The notes under the pieces: generated by a model
What the model was told of the DNA's origin: nothing
The model's input: only the letters and a program-made list of their open reading frames with translations
The model's database searches: none
Position numbers and translations under genes: made by a program
Shown: one piece after another, positions 24,733 to 34,079 of the stretch
How positions within the stretch are numbered: the stretch's first letter is position 1
Layout of the letters: each line of letters begins with the position of its first letter
Assembly (NCBI RefSeq): GCF_900103955.1
Contig: NZ_FNIL01000002.1
Span: 305,384 to 369,383 of the forward strand
Direction of reading: 5' to 3'
Length of the DNA stretch: 64,000 nt
Origin: Alkalicoccus daliensis
Lineage (GTDB): Bacteria > Bacillota > Bacilli > Bacillales > Salisediminibacteriaceae

Positions 24733-25632
24733 ATGAAGAAAGCAGTAATTTGTATGAGTGCAGTAGCACTGTTTGCAGCACCGGCAGCGGTATCAGCAGA
24801 ATCAGATGCAGCAGATATCCTAAACCAGTCAAACGAAGCAATGGACAGCCTGGACAGCTTTTCCAGCACAGTTTATATGGAAATGTCGATTGTAGAAAAT
24901 GGCGAAGCTTTCACAACGGAAGCAACAGTAGAACAGGACGTATTCCTGGACCCTTTCAAACTGCGGCAGGAAACAACCACCGTTCTCCCGGAGCTTGGTG
25001 AAGAAGAGACGCTGATGTCCTACATGACAGAAGATGGCTTTTACCAGGAAGATGGAGAAGGCGGCTGGATCCGGCTCGATGACGGTCTTGGAGATATGAT
25101 GACAGCACAGGATCAGCTGATGGATGCTGGGCCGATCGCAGAACACATGGACGTTACGGAGGAGGATGGCTACTACGTACTTACATACACCGGAGAGCCT
25201 GAAGACTTCGAAGACGTGATGGAAGCTGTGTACGAGATGGACGGAATGAACGGCGACATGGAGGGCATGGAGGAAATGGAAGATATGATGAATATCGAAG
25301 ACATTTCCTATGAAATGCATATCGATCAGGACACCTATTATGTAACGGACGCAGTGGTAGATCTTACGATGAGCATGGAAATGGAAGGAATGTCTGTCAC
25401 TATGGAACAAATGATGGAGATGAGCTTCCATAATTTCAACAACGTCGAGGATTTTGATCTGCCGCAGGAAGCACTCGAAGCAGATGATCTGGAAGACGTT
25501 CTCGAAGAAGAGCTCGGCGATGAAATGCCGGCAACGGCGACAAGCTACCCACTCTGGGCTGGTTTTGGAATCGCACTTGCTGCAGCTGGAATGTTCTTCA
25601 TGACCGGCAGACGCCGCGGTGAAGTTTCATAA
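24733..25632 (+). CDS. Secreted acidic protein with sortase-type C-terminus
   Basis: About 299 residues. Signal peptide KKAVICMSAVALFAAPAAVS, cut after AVSA. The mature domain begins DILNQSNEAMDSLDSFSSTV and resembles DUF6612/LolA-like lipid-binding folds seen in Bacillota lipoproteins, here very rich in Met, Glu and Asp. The end is MPATATSYP, a hydrophobic helix and RRRGEVS, a cell-wall sorting signal of the LPxTA(T/S) kind used by class D sortases. The protein at 45849 ends in the same way. The start at 24733 follows AAAGGCGGG. A terminator follows at 25654. Confidence 0.75.
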   Translation: MKKAVICMSAVALFAAPAAVSAESDAADILNQSNEAMDSLDSFSSTVYMEMSIVENGEAFTTEATVEQDVFLDPFKLRQETTTVLPELGEEETLMSYMTEDGFYQEDGEGGWIRLDDGLGDMMTAQDQLMDAGPIAEHMDVTEEDGYYVLTYTGEPEDFEDVMEAVYEMDGMNGDMEGMEEMEDMMNIEDISYEMHIDQDTYYVTDAVVDLTMSMEMEGMSVTMEQMMEMSFHNFNNVEDFDLPQEALEADDLEDVLEEELGDEMPATATSYPLWAGFGIALAAAGMFFMTGRRRGEVS

Positions 25633-25653
25633 ATTTTATGGTGAATTAAACAG

Positions 25654-25687
25654 AGAAGCCTGGTGAACGGTGCGGGCTTCTTTTTTG
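25654..25687 (+). terminator. Terminator after the surface-protein gene
   Basis: AGAAGCC and GGGCTTCT arms around a short loop, then TTTTTT. Confidence 0.75.
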
Positions 25688-25823
25688 CGATCTTAAATAG
25701 AAAGAACAGCAGGGGGAAGTTACTATTAATTACATATAAATAAAATAAAGGATTATTTATATGGAAAGAGAAGAGTATATATAAGATTAACGCTGCTATA
25801 GTGCGAAGAGGAGAGAGCTCTTG

Positions 25824-26228
25824 ATGAATAATATAAAAAGCCATCTGACATTCACGCTTATGCTGCTGGCATTCCTGCTGATGCTGATAACGGATTTTTT
25901 CCCAGCTTTTTTTCTTAGTATTTGGATTCCTGCAATTCTGTTTCTGCTTTTTTCTTATCTGAATGGGGTTACCAGGAAAAAAGAGGATAAACGGGACATC
26001 AAAAATTTAAAATTAAACATGCTTTATACAGCAGTACTTTTAGTCTTTTACTTTGCAGCAGCAGCTGTCCTGCATGCTTTGGGCGGTTCACCGCAGAACG
26101 CAACTGGTTTTTTCAACATTATTCTGATAATTCTTGGCAGCGGCTCTATTTTTTATCATTATTTCTACTATAGAAAAGAAATGAAAGCGAGAGCATTATA
26201 CGGGGAATATTTTGATTCTCCTCGTTAA
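25824..26228 (+). CDS. Hypothetical four-helix membrane protein
   Basis: 134 residues. Hydrophobic segments: LTFTLMLLAFLLMLITDFF, FLSIWIPAILFLLFSYL, MLYTAVLLVFYFAAAAVL and GFFNIILIILGSGSIFYHYF. A basic loop follows the second helix. The ATG at 25824 has GAAGAGGAG upstream. No family recognised. Confidence 0.6.
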   Translation: MNNIKSHLTFTLMLLAFLLMLITDFFPAFFLSIWIPAILFLLFSYLNGVTRKKEDKRDIKNLKLNMLYTAVLLVFYFAAAAVLHALGGSPQNATGFFNIILIILGSGSIFYHYFYYRKEMKARALYGEYFDSPR

Positions 26229-26344
26229 TGAAGAAGACAGAAATACTTCTTAATAATTAGGAAAAGCAATAGATTTACCATAAGTAACCTGCACAGGGCT
26301 TTTCCATATAACATAAATAAGTAGGACACAGGTTTTTACCATTG

Positions 26345-26704
26345 TTAATTGTAATGAATGACTCCATATATAATTGATCCGATCATAAATAACACGCAGG
26401 TTACGGCGCTTAAGTAATAAGTTTTGCTGGATCGCGCGTACTTCCACTCCATGATAGTGCTGAATGCATACATAATACATGGACCAATAAAGATAAGCGG
26501 CCTAAGATGATGAAAATCTGTTATTGCCAAAATCATTACAATGAAATTAACAATATAGAGTACTTTCTCCACATATTTATGTAACTTATTTACGTAATCA
26601 TTCTTTAAGTCTGATTCTTTTATATATTCCATATTAATCAATTTTTTATTAATAAAAATGCTTAAAATAACGATACTTATGATTATGATAAGAATGGATA
26701 CCAT
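26345..26704 (-). CDS. DUF4181-like membrane protein
   Basis: 119 residues. N-terminal helix SILIIIISIVILSIFI, then a polar segment with ESDLKNDYVNKLHKYVEKVL, two helices, and the conserved-looking IMEWKYARSSKTYYLSAVTC followed by a last helix. The IMEWKYAR motif is the reason for the DUF4181 call. AGGAGG lies at good spacing before the ATG. Function of the family is unknown. Confidence 0.65.
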   Translation of the reverse strand: MVSILIIIISIVILSIFINKKLINMEYIKESDLKNDYVNKLHKYVEKVLYIVNFIVMILAITDFHHLRPLIFIGPCIMYAFSTIMEWKYARSSKTYYLSAVTCVLFMIGSIIYGVIHYN

Positions 26705-26779
26705 GCCAGCCTCCTGAAAGTCCTTTCCCGCTTCATCCTGCCTGCTTTGTTTTAAGCACTTATCTCTCTAAATCGATTT

Positions 26780-26968
26780 TTAAGACCCAGCAAAAATAAA
26801 ATAAAATACACCGGTAATAAGAAGCAAAGGCACAATTGCAAATAAGCTTTTTCTTACTATTCTAAAATGCGTCCGGGCGTTTCCGCCGCTGTCTGCCTGC
26901 GTAGCAATTTCCATCGCGAGCCCCAGTGCTGCAAGCGTCAGCACGCCAATTATTATCATCCAATTCAC
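26780..26968 (-). CDS. Hypothetical two-helix membrane protein
   Basis: 62 residues from a GTG at 26968, 8 bases after AAAGGAGG. Helices: MIIIGVLTLAALGLAMEI and SLFAIVPLLLITGVFYFIF, with a polar loop (ATQADSGGNARTHFRIVRK) between. An upstream in-frame start would overlap the ribosome binding site and is less likely. Unrecognised. Confidence 0.6.
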   Translation of the reverse strand: MNWMIIIGVLTLAALGLAMEIATQADSGGNARTHFRIVRKSLFAIVPLLLITGVFYFIFAGS

Positions 26969-27298
26969 TGCGCACTCCTCCTTTTTTAATAGAAACCCCA
27001 ATTATTTGGTAAAATCTGATAAAATAAATGTATCATAGATTTCTATATATGGAAAATCACTTCCTTTATTTTTTAAGTGCACCGAAGAAAGCAGTTTTAA
27101 AAGGGAGAGACCGCCAAATGGAGCCGGAAACAGCAGAGCTTTAAAGAAATACTTATCCATTTATACTACTGGCCACACAATAATTGCATTTCCTGCCAGA
27201 CGAATGCTCTTAACACTTTTTTTCAGCGCTATTGAAGTTACGTTTGTTATTCTTTTATTTTTTCTTTAAATTAATCAGGGGGATAAAGGAGATTTCCA
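26969..27298. other. Intergenic stretch without a visible gene
   Basis: AT-rich. Only an 8-codon frame behind AAGGGAGAG (about 27118) was seen, not considered a gene. It probably carries the divergent promoters of the flanking genes. Confidence 0.45.
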
Positions 27299-27526
27299 AT
27301 GAAAAACATAGACAAACGCAATCAATTGGATGAAGAACCATTCAGCTATGTCACTACGAAAAGCAATACAGTATTCCTTCGTTACGAAGGGAAAGATATC
27401 AAGGTACTGAAAGGGAGGCAGGCAGAACAATTTCTCCAGAAAATAGCTGGTGCAAACTCCGTTAAAGAAGAACAGCTGATTTTAGCAAAAGTCACCGGTA
27501 ATTTTAAGCGGGGCAATGAAAGATAA
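27299..27526 (+). CDS. Hypothetical 75-residue protein
   Basis: Soluble and basic. AAAGGAGAT precedes the ATG. The sequence (SYVTTKSNTVFLRYEGKDIK, then VLKGRQAEQFLQKIAGANSV) looks like a compact beta-hairpin plus helix protein of the kind conserved in many bacilli without known function. Confidence 0.6.
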   Translation: MKNIDKRNQLDEEPFSYVTTKSNTVFLRYEGKDIKVLKGRQAEQFLQKIAGANSVKEEQLILAKVTGNFKRGNER

Positions 27527-27712
27527 AACTTCAGTCCTCATCTGCTCCTGGATACATAAATTTTTAAAAAGTATTTTGTAAAAAGCTTAGCAATATAAGC
27601 AAAATATGATGTCTGCACTGTATTTATTCTCTATAGCTAATGCTCATTCCACCGCAGGTAATGTAAAGATAAAGACAATATAAATTCTATGAGGCAGTAG
27701 AAAGGAGACCAA

Positions 27713-28981
27713 ATGAAATCCTTCCTTTTTGAACGAAATTTTTTGATTTTGCTTTCCAGTGTATTTATTAATGGCGTCGGCAGCGGGGTATATGCCGTCT
27801 CCGGAATGCTGCTCGTGCTGCATTTAAGCGGCAGTGTTCTCTACTCCGGCTTCGCCTTCTTTTCGATTACGCTTGCCAATGCCATGGCATTTCTTATCGC
27901 TCCGCTCACGAAATACTTTACCTATAAAAGAGGACTGTTTTTCTCCAGCATAATGAAGTCTGCTCTGCTTTTCTCCATTCCTTTGTTTTACATAACAGTC
28001 GGACTCAACGTTTACTACGTGCTTATCGTTTTGTTTCTCGTCAGCCTGCTGGCCCAGTTTTCCTATCCGATAGAAACGACGATCACGCCAATAATTGTAG
28101 GGAAAGAGAACTTGATCAAAGCAAATTCCTATATCCAGACAATTCGTGAAGCGATGGACATCGTTTTCTTAGCTGCTGCAGGTATTCTCGTCGTCCTGCT
28201 GGGATCAGTCCAGGCAATTTTCATTACAGCGGTATGTCATCTGCTTTCCTCCCTTACTTATACGCTATATACCTTTCCGCAAAACGAAGTCTCTGATAAA
28301 CAGCAATCGTTTAAGAAAATTGCAAATGCCTATACTGCGGACTTAATGGCGGGGCTCCATCATATGAAGAATTCACTGATTCCGAAAATGATCTTTTCTG
28401 TTATTTTTATAAATATTGCGATGGGGGTAATGATGCCGAACCTGCCAGCTTTTGCTTTAATTAAAGGAAACGGGAACGAAGCGGTGTACGGATTTTATCT
28501 GGCGGCCATGTCCACCGGGGTTTTGATCGGCACAATGCTCACACCGCGGGTAAAGCAGATCAACTTCGGACAGCTGACGATTTCCACTTTTATCGGCACC
28601 GGCATTCTGTGGACGTCGGCAGCATTTCTGCCTGTGATTCCTTCGCTGATTATGTTCAGCCTGGGAGCCGTCTCTATCGGCATTATTAACATTTTTATCT
28701 TTACCGCAATCCAGCAGCAGGTGGAACCTTCTTTCATTGGGCGAGTAGTCACTGTGCTGACGAGTGCTTCTTCCATAGGGATGCCTTTCGGGGCGCTTGC
28801 AGGCGGCTTTATTGGAGAAACTTTTACAGCAGTAATTCCTGTTGCATTATGCGGCCTGTCAATGCTTCTATTCAGTGTGATCTGGCTCAGCAGTTCAGTG
28901 CTCCGAAAACTGCCGAAAATAGAAGAGACGAATTTTTTTCCTGTGAGGGAAAGCGCAGAATTGCAGCAGGAACCAAAATAG
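27713..28981 (+). CDS. MFS transporter
   Basis: 422 residues with 12 predicted helices. The start ILLSSVFINGVGSGVYAVSG, the central cytoplasmic loop around 195-215 and the second-half SLGAVSIGIINIFIFTAIQQ fit the MFS_3-like exporter group (macrolide or siderophore efflux). A proton-coupled drug or siderophore export role is the family expectation; the substrate is not readable. GAAAGGAGA precedes the ATG. A small membrane-protein gene follows after about 60 bp. Confidence 0.85.
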   Translation: MKSFLFERNFLILLSSVFINGVGSGVYAVSGMLLVLHLSGSVLYSGFAFFSITLANAMAFLIAPLTKYFTYKRGLFFSSIMKSALLFSIPLFYITVGLNVYYVLIVLFLVSLLAQFSYPIETTITPIIVGKENLIKANSYIQTIREAMDIVFLAAAGILVVLLGSVQAIFITAVCHLLSSLTYTLYTFPQNEVSDKQQSFKKIANAYTADLMAGLHHMKNSLIPKMIFSVIFINIAMGVMMPNLPAFALIKGNGNEAVYGFYLAAMSTGVLIGTMLTPRVKQINFGQLTISTFIGTGILWTSAAFLPVIPSLIMFSLGAVSIGIINIFIFTAIQQQVEPSFIGRVVTVLTSASSIGMPFGALAGGFIGETFTAVIPVALCGLSMLLFSVIWLSSSVLRKLPKIEETNFFPVRESAELQQEPK

Positions 28982-29039
28982 CGATATACACGTAAAGCTG
29001 AAGAAATTTAATTATTTATTTAAAAAGGAGGCACACCTG

Positions 29040-29186
29040 ATGCATCCGGTGACCATTATTCTATTTATCCTCTTTGTGATTGCTATTATTTATTTTATGC
29101 GGCTCGGCAGTAAAACAGGAGGTACACACAAAGCAAATCCGCACGATACGTACCGTTTGTGGGACTGGTTCAGAAAAAAGCAATAA
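29040..29186 (+). CDS. 48-residue single-helix membrane protein
   Basis: AAAAAGGAGG lies before the ATG. One helix (VTIILFILFVIAIIYFM) is followed by a cytoplasmic tail ending YRLWDWFRKKQ. It lies between the MFS gene and the HAD gene on the same strand, with 18 bp to the next start, so it is probably in their operon. Confidence 0.6.
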   Translation: MHPVTIILFILFVIAIIYFMRLGSKTGGTHKANPHDTYRLWDWFRKKQ

Positions 29187-29204
29187 CTTTCAGGAGGCGG
29201 CAGT

Positions 29205-29867
29205 ATGATAAAAGCAGTGCTTTTCGATTTAGACGGTACGATGCTGGATAGAAATGCATCTGTACAATTATTCTTGGAAAATCAGTTTAAAAGATTTGAG
29301 AAACAGCTGAAGGGCATTTCTGAAGAAGCGTTTATTCGCAGATTTAATGAACTGGAAAAGCGGGGCTATATATGGAAAGACGTTGTGTATCAACAGCTAG
29401 TGGAAGAATATAAGCTGACAGAAGTCACCTGGGAAACGCTCCTGGATGATTACATAAATGAATTTCAGCACTTCTGTGTTCCCTTTGATCACTTAGTGCA
29501 GACGCTGGAGGAGCTAAAAGCGCAGGGAAAGGTATTAGGGATCATCTCAAATGGCATCGGAGAGTTTCAAATGAATAATATCGAAAGTCTCGGCATTAAA
29601 AGTTACTTTGACGTAATTCTAATATCTGCGTGGGAAGGTGTGAAAAAGCCGGATCCAGAAATTTTTCAGCGGGCTGTGAAAAAGTTAAAGCTTCTCCCGG
29701 AAGAATGTGTCTTTATCGGCGACCATCCGGAGAATGATGTGGTAGCCGCGATGAACGCTGGGATGAAAGGGATTTGGAAACAAGATGAAGGATGGAATCA
29801 CAGAAAAGCAGATGGCGTCATAAACGATCTGGCAGAAATTCCGCAGGTAATCAGCAAATTAGAGTAG
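29205..29867 (+). CDS. HAD-superfamily hydrolase
   Basis: 220 residues. Motif I DLDGT (catalytic Asp at residues 8 and 10), cap domain residues about 15-90, motif II IISNGIG, motif III Lys in VKKPDPEIF, and motif IV FIGDHPENDVVAAMNAGM. It belongs to the YjjG/PhnX-like phosphatase group acting on small phosphorylated metabolites. AGGAGGCGG precedes the ATG. Confidence 0.9.
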   Translation: MIKAVLFDLDGTMLDRNASVQLFLENQFKRFEKQLKGISEEAFIRRFNELEKRGYIWKDVVYQQLVEEYKLTEVTWETLLDDYINEFQHFCVPFDHLVQTLEELKAQGKVLGIISNGIGEFQMNNIESLGIKSYFDVILISAWEGVKKPDPEIFQRAVKKLKLLPEECVFIGDHPENDVVAAMNAGMKGIWKQDEGWNHRKADGVINDLAEIPQVISKLE

Positions 29868-29952
29868 ATATTAGTATATTTGCTCAAGATGCCCAAAAAC
29901 TTATGAGCTATGCAAATTCCAGTACCTTAAATATGAAACGGAGGGACAGGAG

Positions 29953-30279
29953 ATGGAGTATCGGGATCCAATCGGAGATATCCTTAAAAAGTCGAATGAC
30001 CTGGATGAAAATTCTGGGAAAGGCAAACCGATGTCGAAGGAATATCAAAAGTACGATACATACCAGCAGTTTGAAAAAGTTGCGAGAAATGCGGGCTATC
30101 TTCCGGAATGGATAAAAATCCAGCATCAGATTTCTGAAGCACTATCTGCCTTAGAATCCTTTAAAGAGCTCAAGGATATCAATAAATTAATCAAAAAGTA
30201 TAATAAGCGCTGCCCGCCGCCCCTGCAGAAAACCCTGATAACGGAAGAAAATTATGAAAGACAGAAGCTGCGCTGGTAA
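29953..30279 (+). CDS. DUF1992 protein (DnaJC28-like conserved region)
   Basis: 108 residues. ARNAGYLPEWIKIQHQISEA, then INKLIKKYNKRCPPPLQKTL, are hallmarks of the DUF1992 domain, also present in eukaryotic DnaJC28. Biochemical function unknown; soluble, helical. GGAGGGACAGG precedes the ATG. Confidence 0.8.
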   Translation: MEYRDPIGDILKKSNDLDENSGKGKPMSKEYQKYDTYQQFEKVARNAGYLPEWIKIQHQISEALSALESFKELKDINKLIKKYNKRCPPPLQKTLITEENYERQKLRW

Positions 30280-30327
30280 CAAAAGATAGCAACATAACAA
30301 TTGTTTGAAGAAAGGGGGTGTGGAGTC

Positions 30328-30786
30328 GTGGCTTCCTATAAAATCATAAAACTGCTTCCGGAGGATTATCACAAATTGAGCAGTATCCGAAAAGTGAATG
30401 AGGTACCGTCCCTGGAAAAAAAGTTTTACAGCGAATTATTAAGCGGAAACAGACTCACTTTCATTTACACAGAGAACTATCAGTTTCTCGGTGAAGGTTC
30501 CCTGGTTTTCACACATGAAGATCCGGATTTTACAATTCTAAACCAGAGAGTTTATTTATCCCGCATGATAGTGAAGGATACTTACCGCAATCGGGGAATT
30601 GGCTCTATTCTTCTTCAATATTTGATAAAGACCGCAAAAGATCTTGGGTACAAAGAAATAACGATTGGTGTAGATCTTGACAATCTAAATGCGAGACACC
30701 TTTACAAAAAACACGGGTTTACAGAAGTGATTTTTACTGGAGAAGATGAATATGGAGCATTTGAAAAACTTCTGAAAAGATTATAG
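30328..30786 (+). CDS. GNAT-family N-acetyltransferase
   Basis: About 152 residues. YLSRMIVKDTYRNRGIGSIL gives the acetyl-CoA loop RNRGIGS, and DLDNLNARHLYKKHGFTEV is the usual C-terminal motif. The GTG at 30328 lies behind AAAGGGGGTG; an upstream TTG at 30301 lacks a ribosome binding site. Substrate unknown. Confidence 0.85.
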   Translation: MASYKIIKLLPEDYHKLSSIRKVNEVPSLEKKFYSELLSGNRLTFIYTENYQFLGEGSLVFTHEDPDFTILNQRVYLSRMIVKDTYRNRGIGSILLQYLIKTAKDLGYKEITIGVDLDNLNARHLYKKHGFTEVIFTGEDEYGAFEKLLKRL

Positions 30787-30855
30787 TGCAAGCACCGAAA
30801 TTCTTTACAAAAGATAATAAAACTTATCAACACTGCAGTAAGGAGGACAATCTGA

Positions 30856-31152
30856 GTGAAACTGCCGAATTGCTCTACCTGTAACTACTCGTTTCGCTGG
30901 AAAGAACTTTTCTTCACCTTTGGCTCAAAGAAATGTCCAAACTGTGGAGTCTATCAGTTTATTACTGCGCAAAAAAGACGACAGAGTGTATGGGTGAGCC
31001 CAATAGCAGCCGCCGCCTCAGCTATTTTTTTGCAGTGGGCGGGACTGCCATTTAGTATCACCATCCCTATTGTTTTAACTGTGGTAGTATTGGCGTTACT
31101 GCTTAATCCGTTCTTTTTGGAATTTACAGAGAAAGAAGAGCCGTTGTTTTAA
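30856..31152 (+). CDS. CXXC-20-CXXC family membrane protein
   Basis: 98 residues. Two Cys pairs (CSTC near 6-9 and CPNC near 27-30) form a probable zinc ribbon with the FRWKELFFTFGSKKCPNCG pattern of the TIGR04104 family, followed by two membrane helices (SPIAAAASAIFLQWAG and IPIVLTVVVLALLLNPFFL). GTG start behind AAGGAGGAC. Role unknown. Confidence 0.75.
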   Translation: MKLPNCSTCNYSFRWKELFFTFGSKKCPNCGVYQFITAQKRRQSVWVSPIAAAASAIFLQWAGLPFSITIPIVLTVVVLALLLNPFFLEFTEKEEPLF

Positions 31153-31222
31153 TAGAACCGTATCTATTAAGAAACTAAATGTAATCTAAACTTGTAAAAT
31201 GTACCGAGAAGGGAAGGCGCTC

Positions 31223-32026
31223 ATGAAGGACGAATTTGAAAAAGAAGAACTGCTTGCTGGCGGAAACGTCTCTCAGGTATATAAATCTGGCAAAACCGTG
31301 CGGAGAAAATTACATCCAAACAGCGATAAAATCCATGAATTACTGGCACACCTGGAAAAGAAGAAATTTCATTACGCACCAAAATTTCTCGGTATAGATG
31401 ATAAAGAAAGAGAGGTCCTTACGTTTATAGAAGGAGAAGCGGGAAATTATCCTTTAAAAGATTACATGTGGTCGGATAAAGCTTTAACGAAAATTGCAGA
31501 AATGCTGCGGTACTACCATAACGCGGTACGTGACTTTACTTTTTCAGACGACTGGAAACCGATGGATAATACACCTGGGCCTTTCGAGATCATCTGTCAT
31601 AATGATTTTGCGATTTACAATATGATTTTCAGGGAGGAGTTTCCTGTAGGAATTATTGATTTCGATGCAGCTGCACCGGGGCCGAAAGTTTGGGACCTCG
31701 CATATTGTCTTTACACCTGTGTCCCCCTGAGCAGATTTCATTTTAACGAAGCAGGGATAAAAGTATACTATGACGCTTCTCGAGATGCAGCGAAAAGAAA
31801 GCAGCGGATTAAATTATTTTTTGCTGCTTATGGAGAACCAAGTCTCAAAGCAAAAGGCCTGGAGACTGTAGTACAGAGACTAAAAGGGCTGTGTATGTAT
31901 ATGGAAAGAAAATCTCAAGAAGGCGATTCTGCTTTTCGAAAAATGATAGAAGAAGGTCATTATGAGCATTACCAGAAGGATATCGAATTTATTCAACAGC
32001 ATGGGAAAGATTGGTTTGATTCTTAA
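31223..32026 (+). CDS. APH/choline-kinase-like phosphotransferase
   Basis: About 267 residues of the protein-kinase-like APH fold. A Gly-rich opening GGNVSQVYKSGKTVRRKL contains the ATP-binding Lys; the catalytic loop is ICHNDFAIYNMIF (HxD and Asn), and the metal Asp is in GIIDFDAAAPGP followed by WDLAYCLY. Such enzymes phosphorylate small molecules such as aminoglycosides, choline or sugars; the substrate is not evident. The ATG at 31223 has GAAGGGAAGG upstream; an ATG at 31199 has none. Confidence 0.85.
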   Translation: MKDEFEKEELLAGGNVSQVYKSGKTVRRKLHPNSDKIHELLAHLEKKKFHYAPKFLGIDDKEREVLTFIEGEAGNYPLKDYMWSDKALTKIAEMLRYYHNAVRDFTFSDDWKPMDNTPGPFEIICHNDFAIYNMIFREEFPVGIIDFDAAAPGPKVWDLAYCLYTCVPLSRFHFNEAGIKVYYDASRDAAKRKQRIKLFFAAYGEPSLKAKGLETVVQRLKGLCMYMERKSQEGDSAFRKMIEEGHYEHYQKDIEFIQQHGKDWFDS

Positions 32027-32072
32027 GGAATAAATAGAATTCTTAATTAACAAAAGTGAGGAGGGATCCTAT

Positions 32073-32639
32073 ATTATTATATATCCTAATTGTCAATATA
32101 CCGCCAGAACAGTAAAAATAGGTGGATTATCTAAAACGGAACTATTGAGAAAGTTGGAGGAAGTGCCGGTTTCTCTGAATGAATATGCCAAACAATTATT
32201 GAATGCTTCGGAATTTAATACTAAGAAGAAGTGCCTTGTAAAAACAATCGAAATCAAAGTTAAACATCTCGGCTTCTTAAGCGGAGCTAACACGGAGCAG
32301 CTTTACAATAAAGCTTACGAAGTTGGTCTGGTACCTGGACCAATTTCTTTGGCACCTCATCTTAGGCTGGAGTATTTGGAACAATCTGAAGAAGAATCAT
32401 GTAATACAGTTCCTAATATCAGTAATGCTCCTCCAGGATCTATTACAGTCGCATCAACACCTATTGTAAAAGAGGACGAATTTCCAAAAGGTTTTTATCT
32501 TAGAAGTGTTAATGGAACATTATGGCTGCGAGGCTATGCAGCTGATGAACTTCATATATGGGAGCCTGATAGTTCTTTTATTTTTGTGGTACGCAGTAAA
32601 GAAAGAAAGGAAGTTATTAAATGCGAAAAGCGACACTAA
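32073..32639 (+). CDS. Hypothetical protein with apparent ATT start
   Basis: 188 residues if started at ATT 32073. The frame has no stop from about 32060, and its N-terminal part (YPNCQYTARTVKIGGLSKTE then LLRKLEEVPVSLNEYAKQLL) reads as natural protein well upstream of the first TTG (32145), which has no ribosome binding site. GAGGAGGG (32058-32065) lies exactly 7 bases before the ATT. The rest is soluble (KVKHLGFLSGANTEQLYNKA, later LWLRGYAADELHIWEPDSSF). Not a recognised family. It overlaps the next gene by 19 bp. Confidence 0.6.
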   Translation: MIIYPNCQYTARTVKIGGLSKTELLRKLEEVPVSLNEYAKQLLNASEFNTKKKCLVKTIEIKVKHLGFLSGANTEQLYNKAYEVGLVPGPISLAPHLRLEYLEQSEEESCNTVPNISNAPPGSITVASTPIVKEDEFPKGFYLRSVNGTLWLRGYAADELHIWEPDSSFIFVVRSKERKEVIKCEKRH

Positions 32640-33049
32640 TACTTATTTCTATCATCTCATTTGCCATACTTGTATATTTTTTCTGGGACCGCTCCAACAC
32701 CTATACTTTTGGTGAAGTGGTGGGAGAAGAACTTGCTGAAAATGAATCAGTGCATCGAGTGGTTATTACCAATCAAGAAATAGATTCCGAAAATTTTTCT
32801 CAACAAGTTATTTTAGAAGAAGATTTTTTTCAAAGGATGGTAAATGAAACTTCGCACACCGAGTTACGTGAAAAACAAGGATCTCCTGGAGTAAAATATG
32901 TTATTGATATTGAAACAAACAAAGATACTCGTCATTCCATTTATACAAATTTTGAAGATCTGCACATGAACGGTCGTAATTTTGAAATAACAGGAGAAAA
33001 TTATTTAGTGAATTTCATAGAATCTGCTGATTTAAATTGGAACGAGTAA
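32621..33049 (+). CDS. Hypothetical membrane-anchored protein
   Basis: 142 residues. One N-terminal helix (LILISIISFAILVYFFW) precedes an acidic extracytoplasmic domain (VVGEELAENESVHRVVITNQ, then SPGVKYVIDIETNKDTRHSI). It starts inside the end of the upstream gene with GAAAGGAAG as ribosome binding site, so the two are co-expressed. Unrecognised. Confidence 0.6.
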   Translation: MRKATLILISIISFAILVYFFWDRSNTYTFGEVVGEELAENESVHRVVITNQEIDSENFSQQVILEEDFFQRMVNETSHTELREKQGSPGVKYVIDIETNKDTRHSIYTNFEDLHMNGRNFEITGENYLVNFIESADLNWNE

Positions 33050-33146
33050 AATGATCAATAGAAATATAAATGCTATCAAAATTACTCCATTTATAATAAG
33101 TGAAGATACCAAAAATAAGAGGTAGAATTCACTTGCTTTTATTTGC

Positions 33147-33380
33147 TTAGCGTCTAGATAAAAACATGCTAAATATAACACTTACAATTACTGAAATTAC
33201 TATTTTCAAAAGGTAGTTAGTTGTTATCCCTTCAATCAAATATACCTTAAACTTTTGTAGAAGTGTCGATTCTGGAACCCAATCGATAACTTTCCCAACG
33301 CCTAACATCTCAGGAAGACTAATTATTAAATATGCCAAGATAAAACCGAGAATAATCGGCTTAATATTCAAAGTATTCAA
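33147..33380 (-). CDS. Hypothetical two-helix membrane protein
   Basis: 77 residues from a TTG start with GATGGGAG upstream. Helices: IILGFILAYLIISLPEML and LLKIVISVIVSVIFSMFL. Unrecognised. Confidence 0.45.
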   Translation of the reverse strand: MNTLNIKPIILGFILAYLIISLPEMLGVGKVIDWVPESTLLQKFKVYLIEGITTNYLLKIVISVIVSVIFSMFLSRR

Positions 33381-33519
33381 ACTCCCATCTTCTTTTTTAA
33401 GTTATTTCACATAAATATAACAGGAAAATTCCAAATTACAAACTTTCAATCATAAGCAGTAATATTTTAGAAAGCAGGCTCAATATATAAAACTCAAGCG
33501 TTAATACTAAAAAGAAGAC

Positions 33520-33739
33520 GGGGGAGTATCGGGAGCAGGAAAATCGAAAGTAACTACATTATTAAATCAGTTTCTCACCAATTCAAGGGCACTTTATTTT
33601 GATGATTATGAATGCAATGGTCCGGATGCCCCTGTTGAGTGGGCAGAGAGAGGGGGCGACCCTGAAGAATGGCAGTTGGACCCTATCGTAAATGATTTAA
33701 GGAAACTGTTAACAGAATCTGTATCTTACATTTTCTGAG
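33520..33739 (+). pseudogene. Fragment of a P-loop nucleotide kinase
   Basis: The frame reads GGVSGAGKSKVTTLLNQFL, a Walker A loop, then SRALYFDDYECNGPDAPVEW and NDLRKLLTESVSYIF, then TGA (33737-33739). This resembles the first 70 residues of uridine-kinase-like ATP-binding proteins (about 170-200 residues). There is no start codon and the rest is missing. A short unrelated-looking tail (ELNPATGEITLLESPFRIES) follows in another frame. A decayed gene. Confidence 0.6.
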
Positions 33740-33866
33740 TTAAACCCTGCCACTGGAGAGATTACGCTGCTGGAAAGTCCTTTCAGGATTGAAAGTTAGA
33801 AAGTCTTTTATTAGAGCAGGTTTCACGACAGCAGCAAAAACTGCTTTTCGAGAAGGGGTGAATATA

Positions 33867-34028
33867 ATGAAATATAATGCGCATGCTTTATCTTATGCTA
33901 TTATTTTCGCCATCATTACTTTGAGTATCACTAAAGATTTTTCAATTATATTAACCAATGGTCTTTTAGGATTTATAGTGGGTGACATTATTAAAAAGAA
34001 CAATATCAAAGAATCAAACGCCGCTTAA
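33867..34028 (+). CDS. 53-residue membrane protein
   Basis: AGAAGGGG precedes the ATG at 33867 at normal spacing; a longer frame back to 33789 lacks one. Two hydrophobic segments (HALSYAIIFAIITLSI, IILTNGLLGFIVGDII) and a basic tail. Unrecognised. Confidence 0.5.
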   Translation: MKYNAHALSYAIIFAIITLSITKDFSIILTNGLLGFIVGDIIKKNNIKESNAA

Positions 34029-34079
34029 ATAATTCACTCTCAATACGTTAAATCTAAATCTAAGAAAGGAGAGATTCAA

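Noticed and set aside
24829..25431. 200-codon His-rich minus-strand frame
   Set aside because: Antisense of the Met/Glu/Asp-rich surface protein (CAT for ATG explains the His content). No ribosome binding site.
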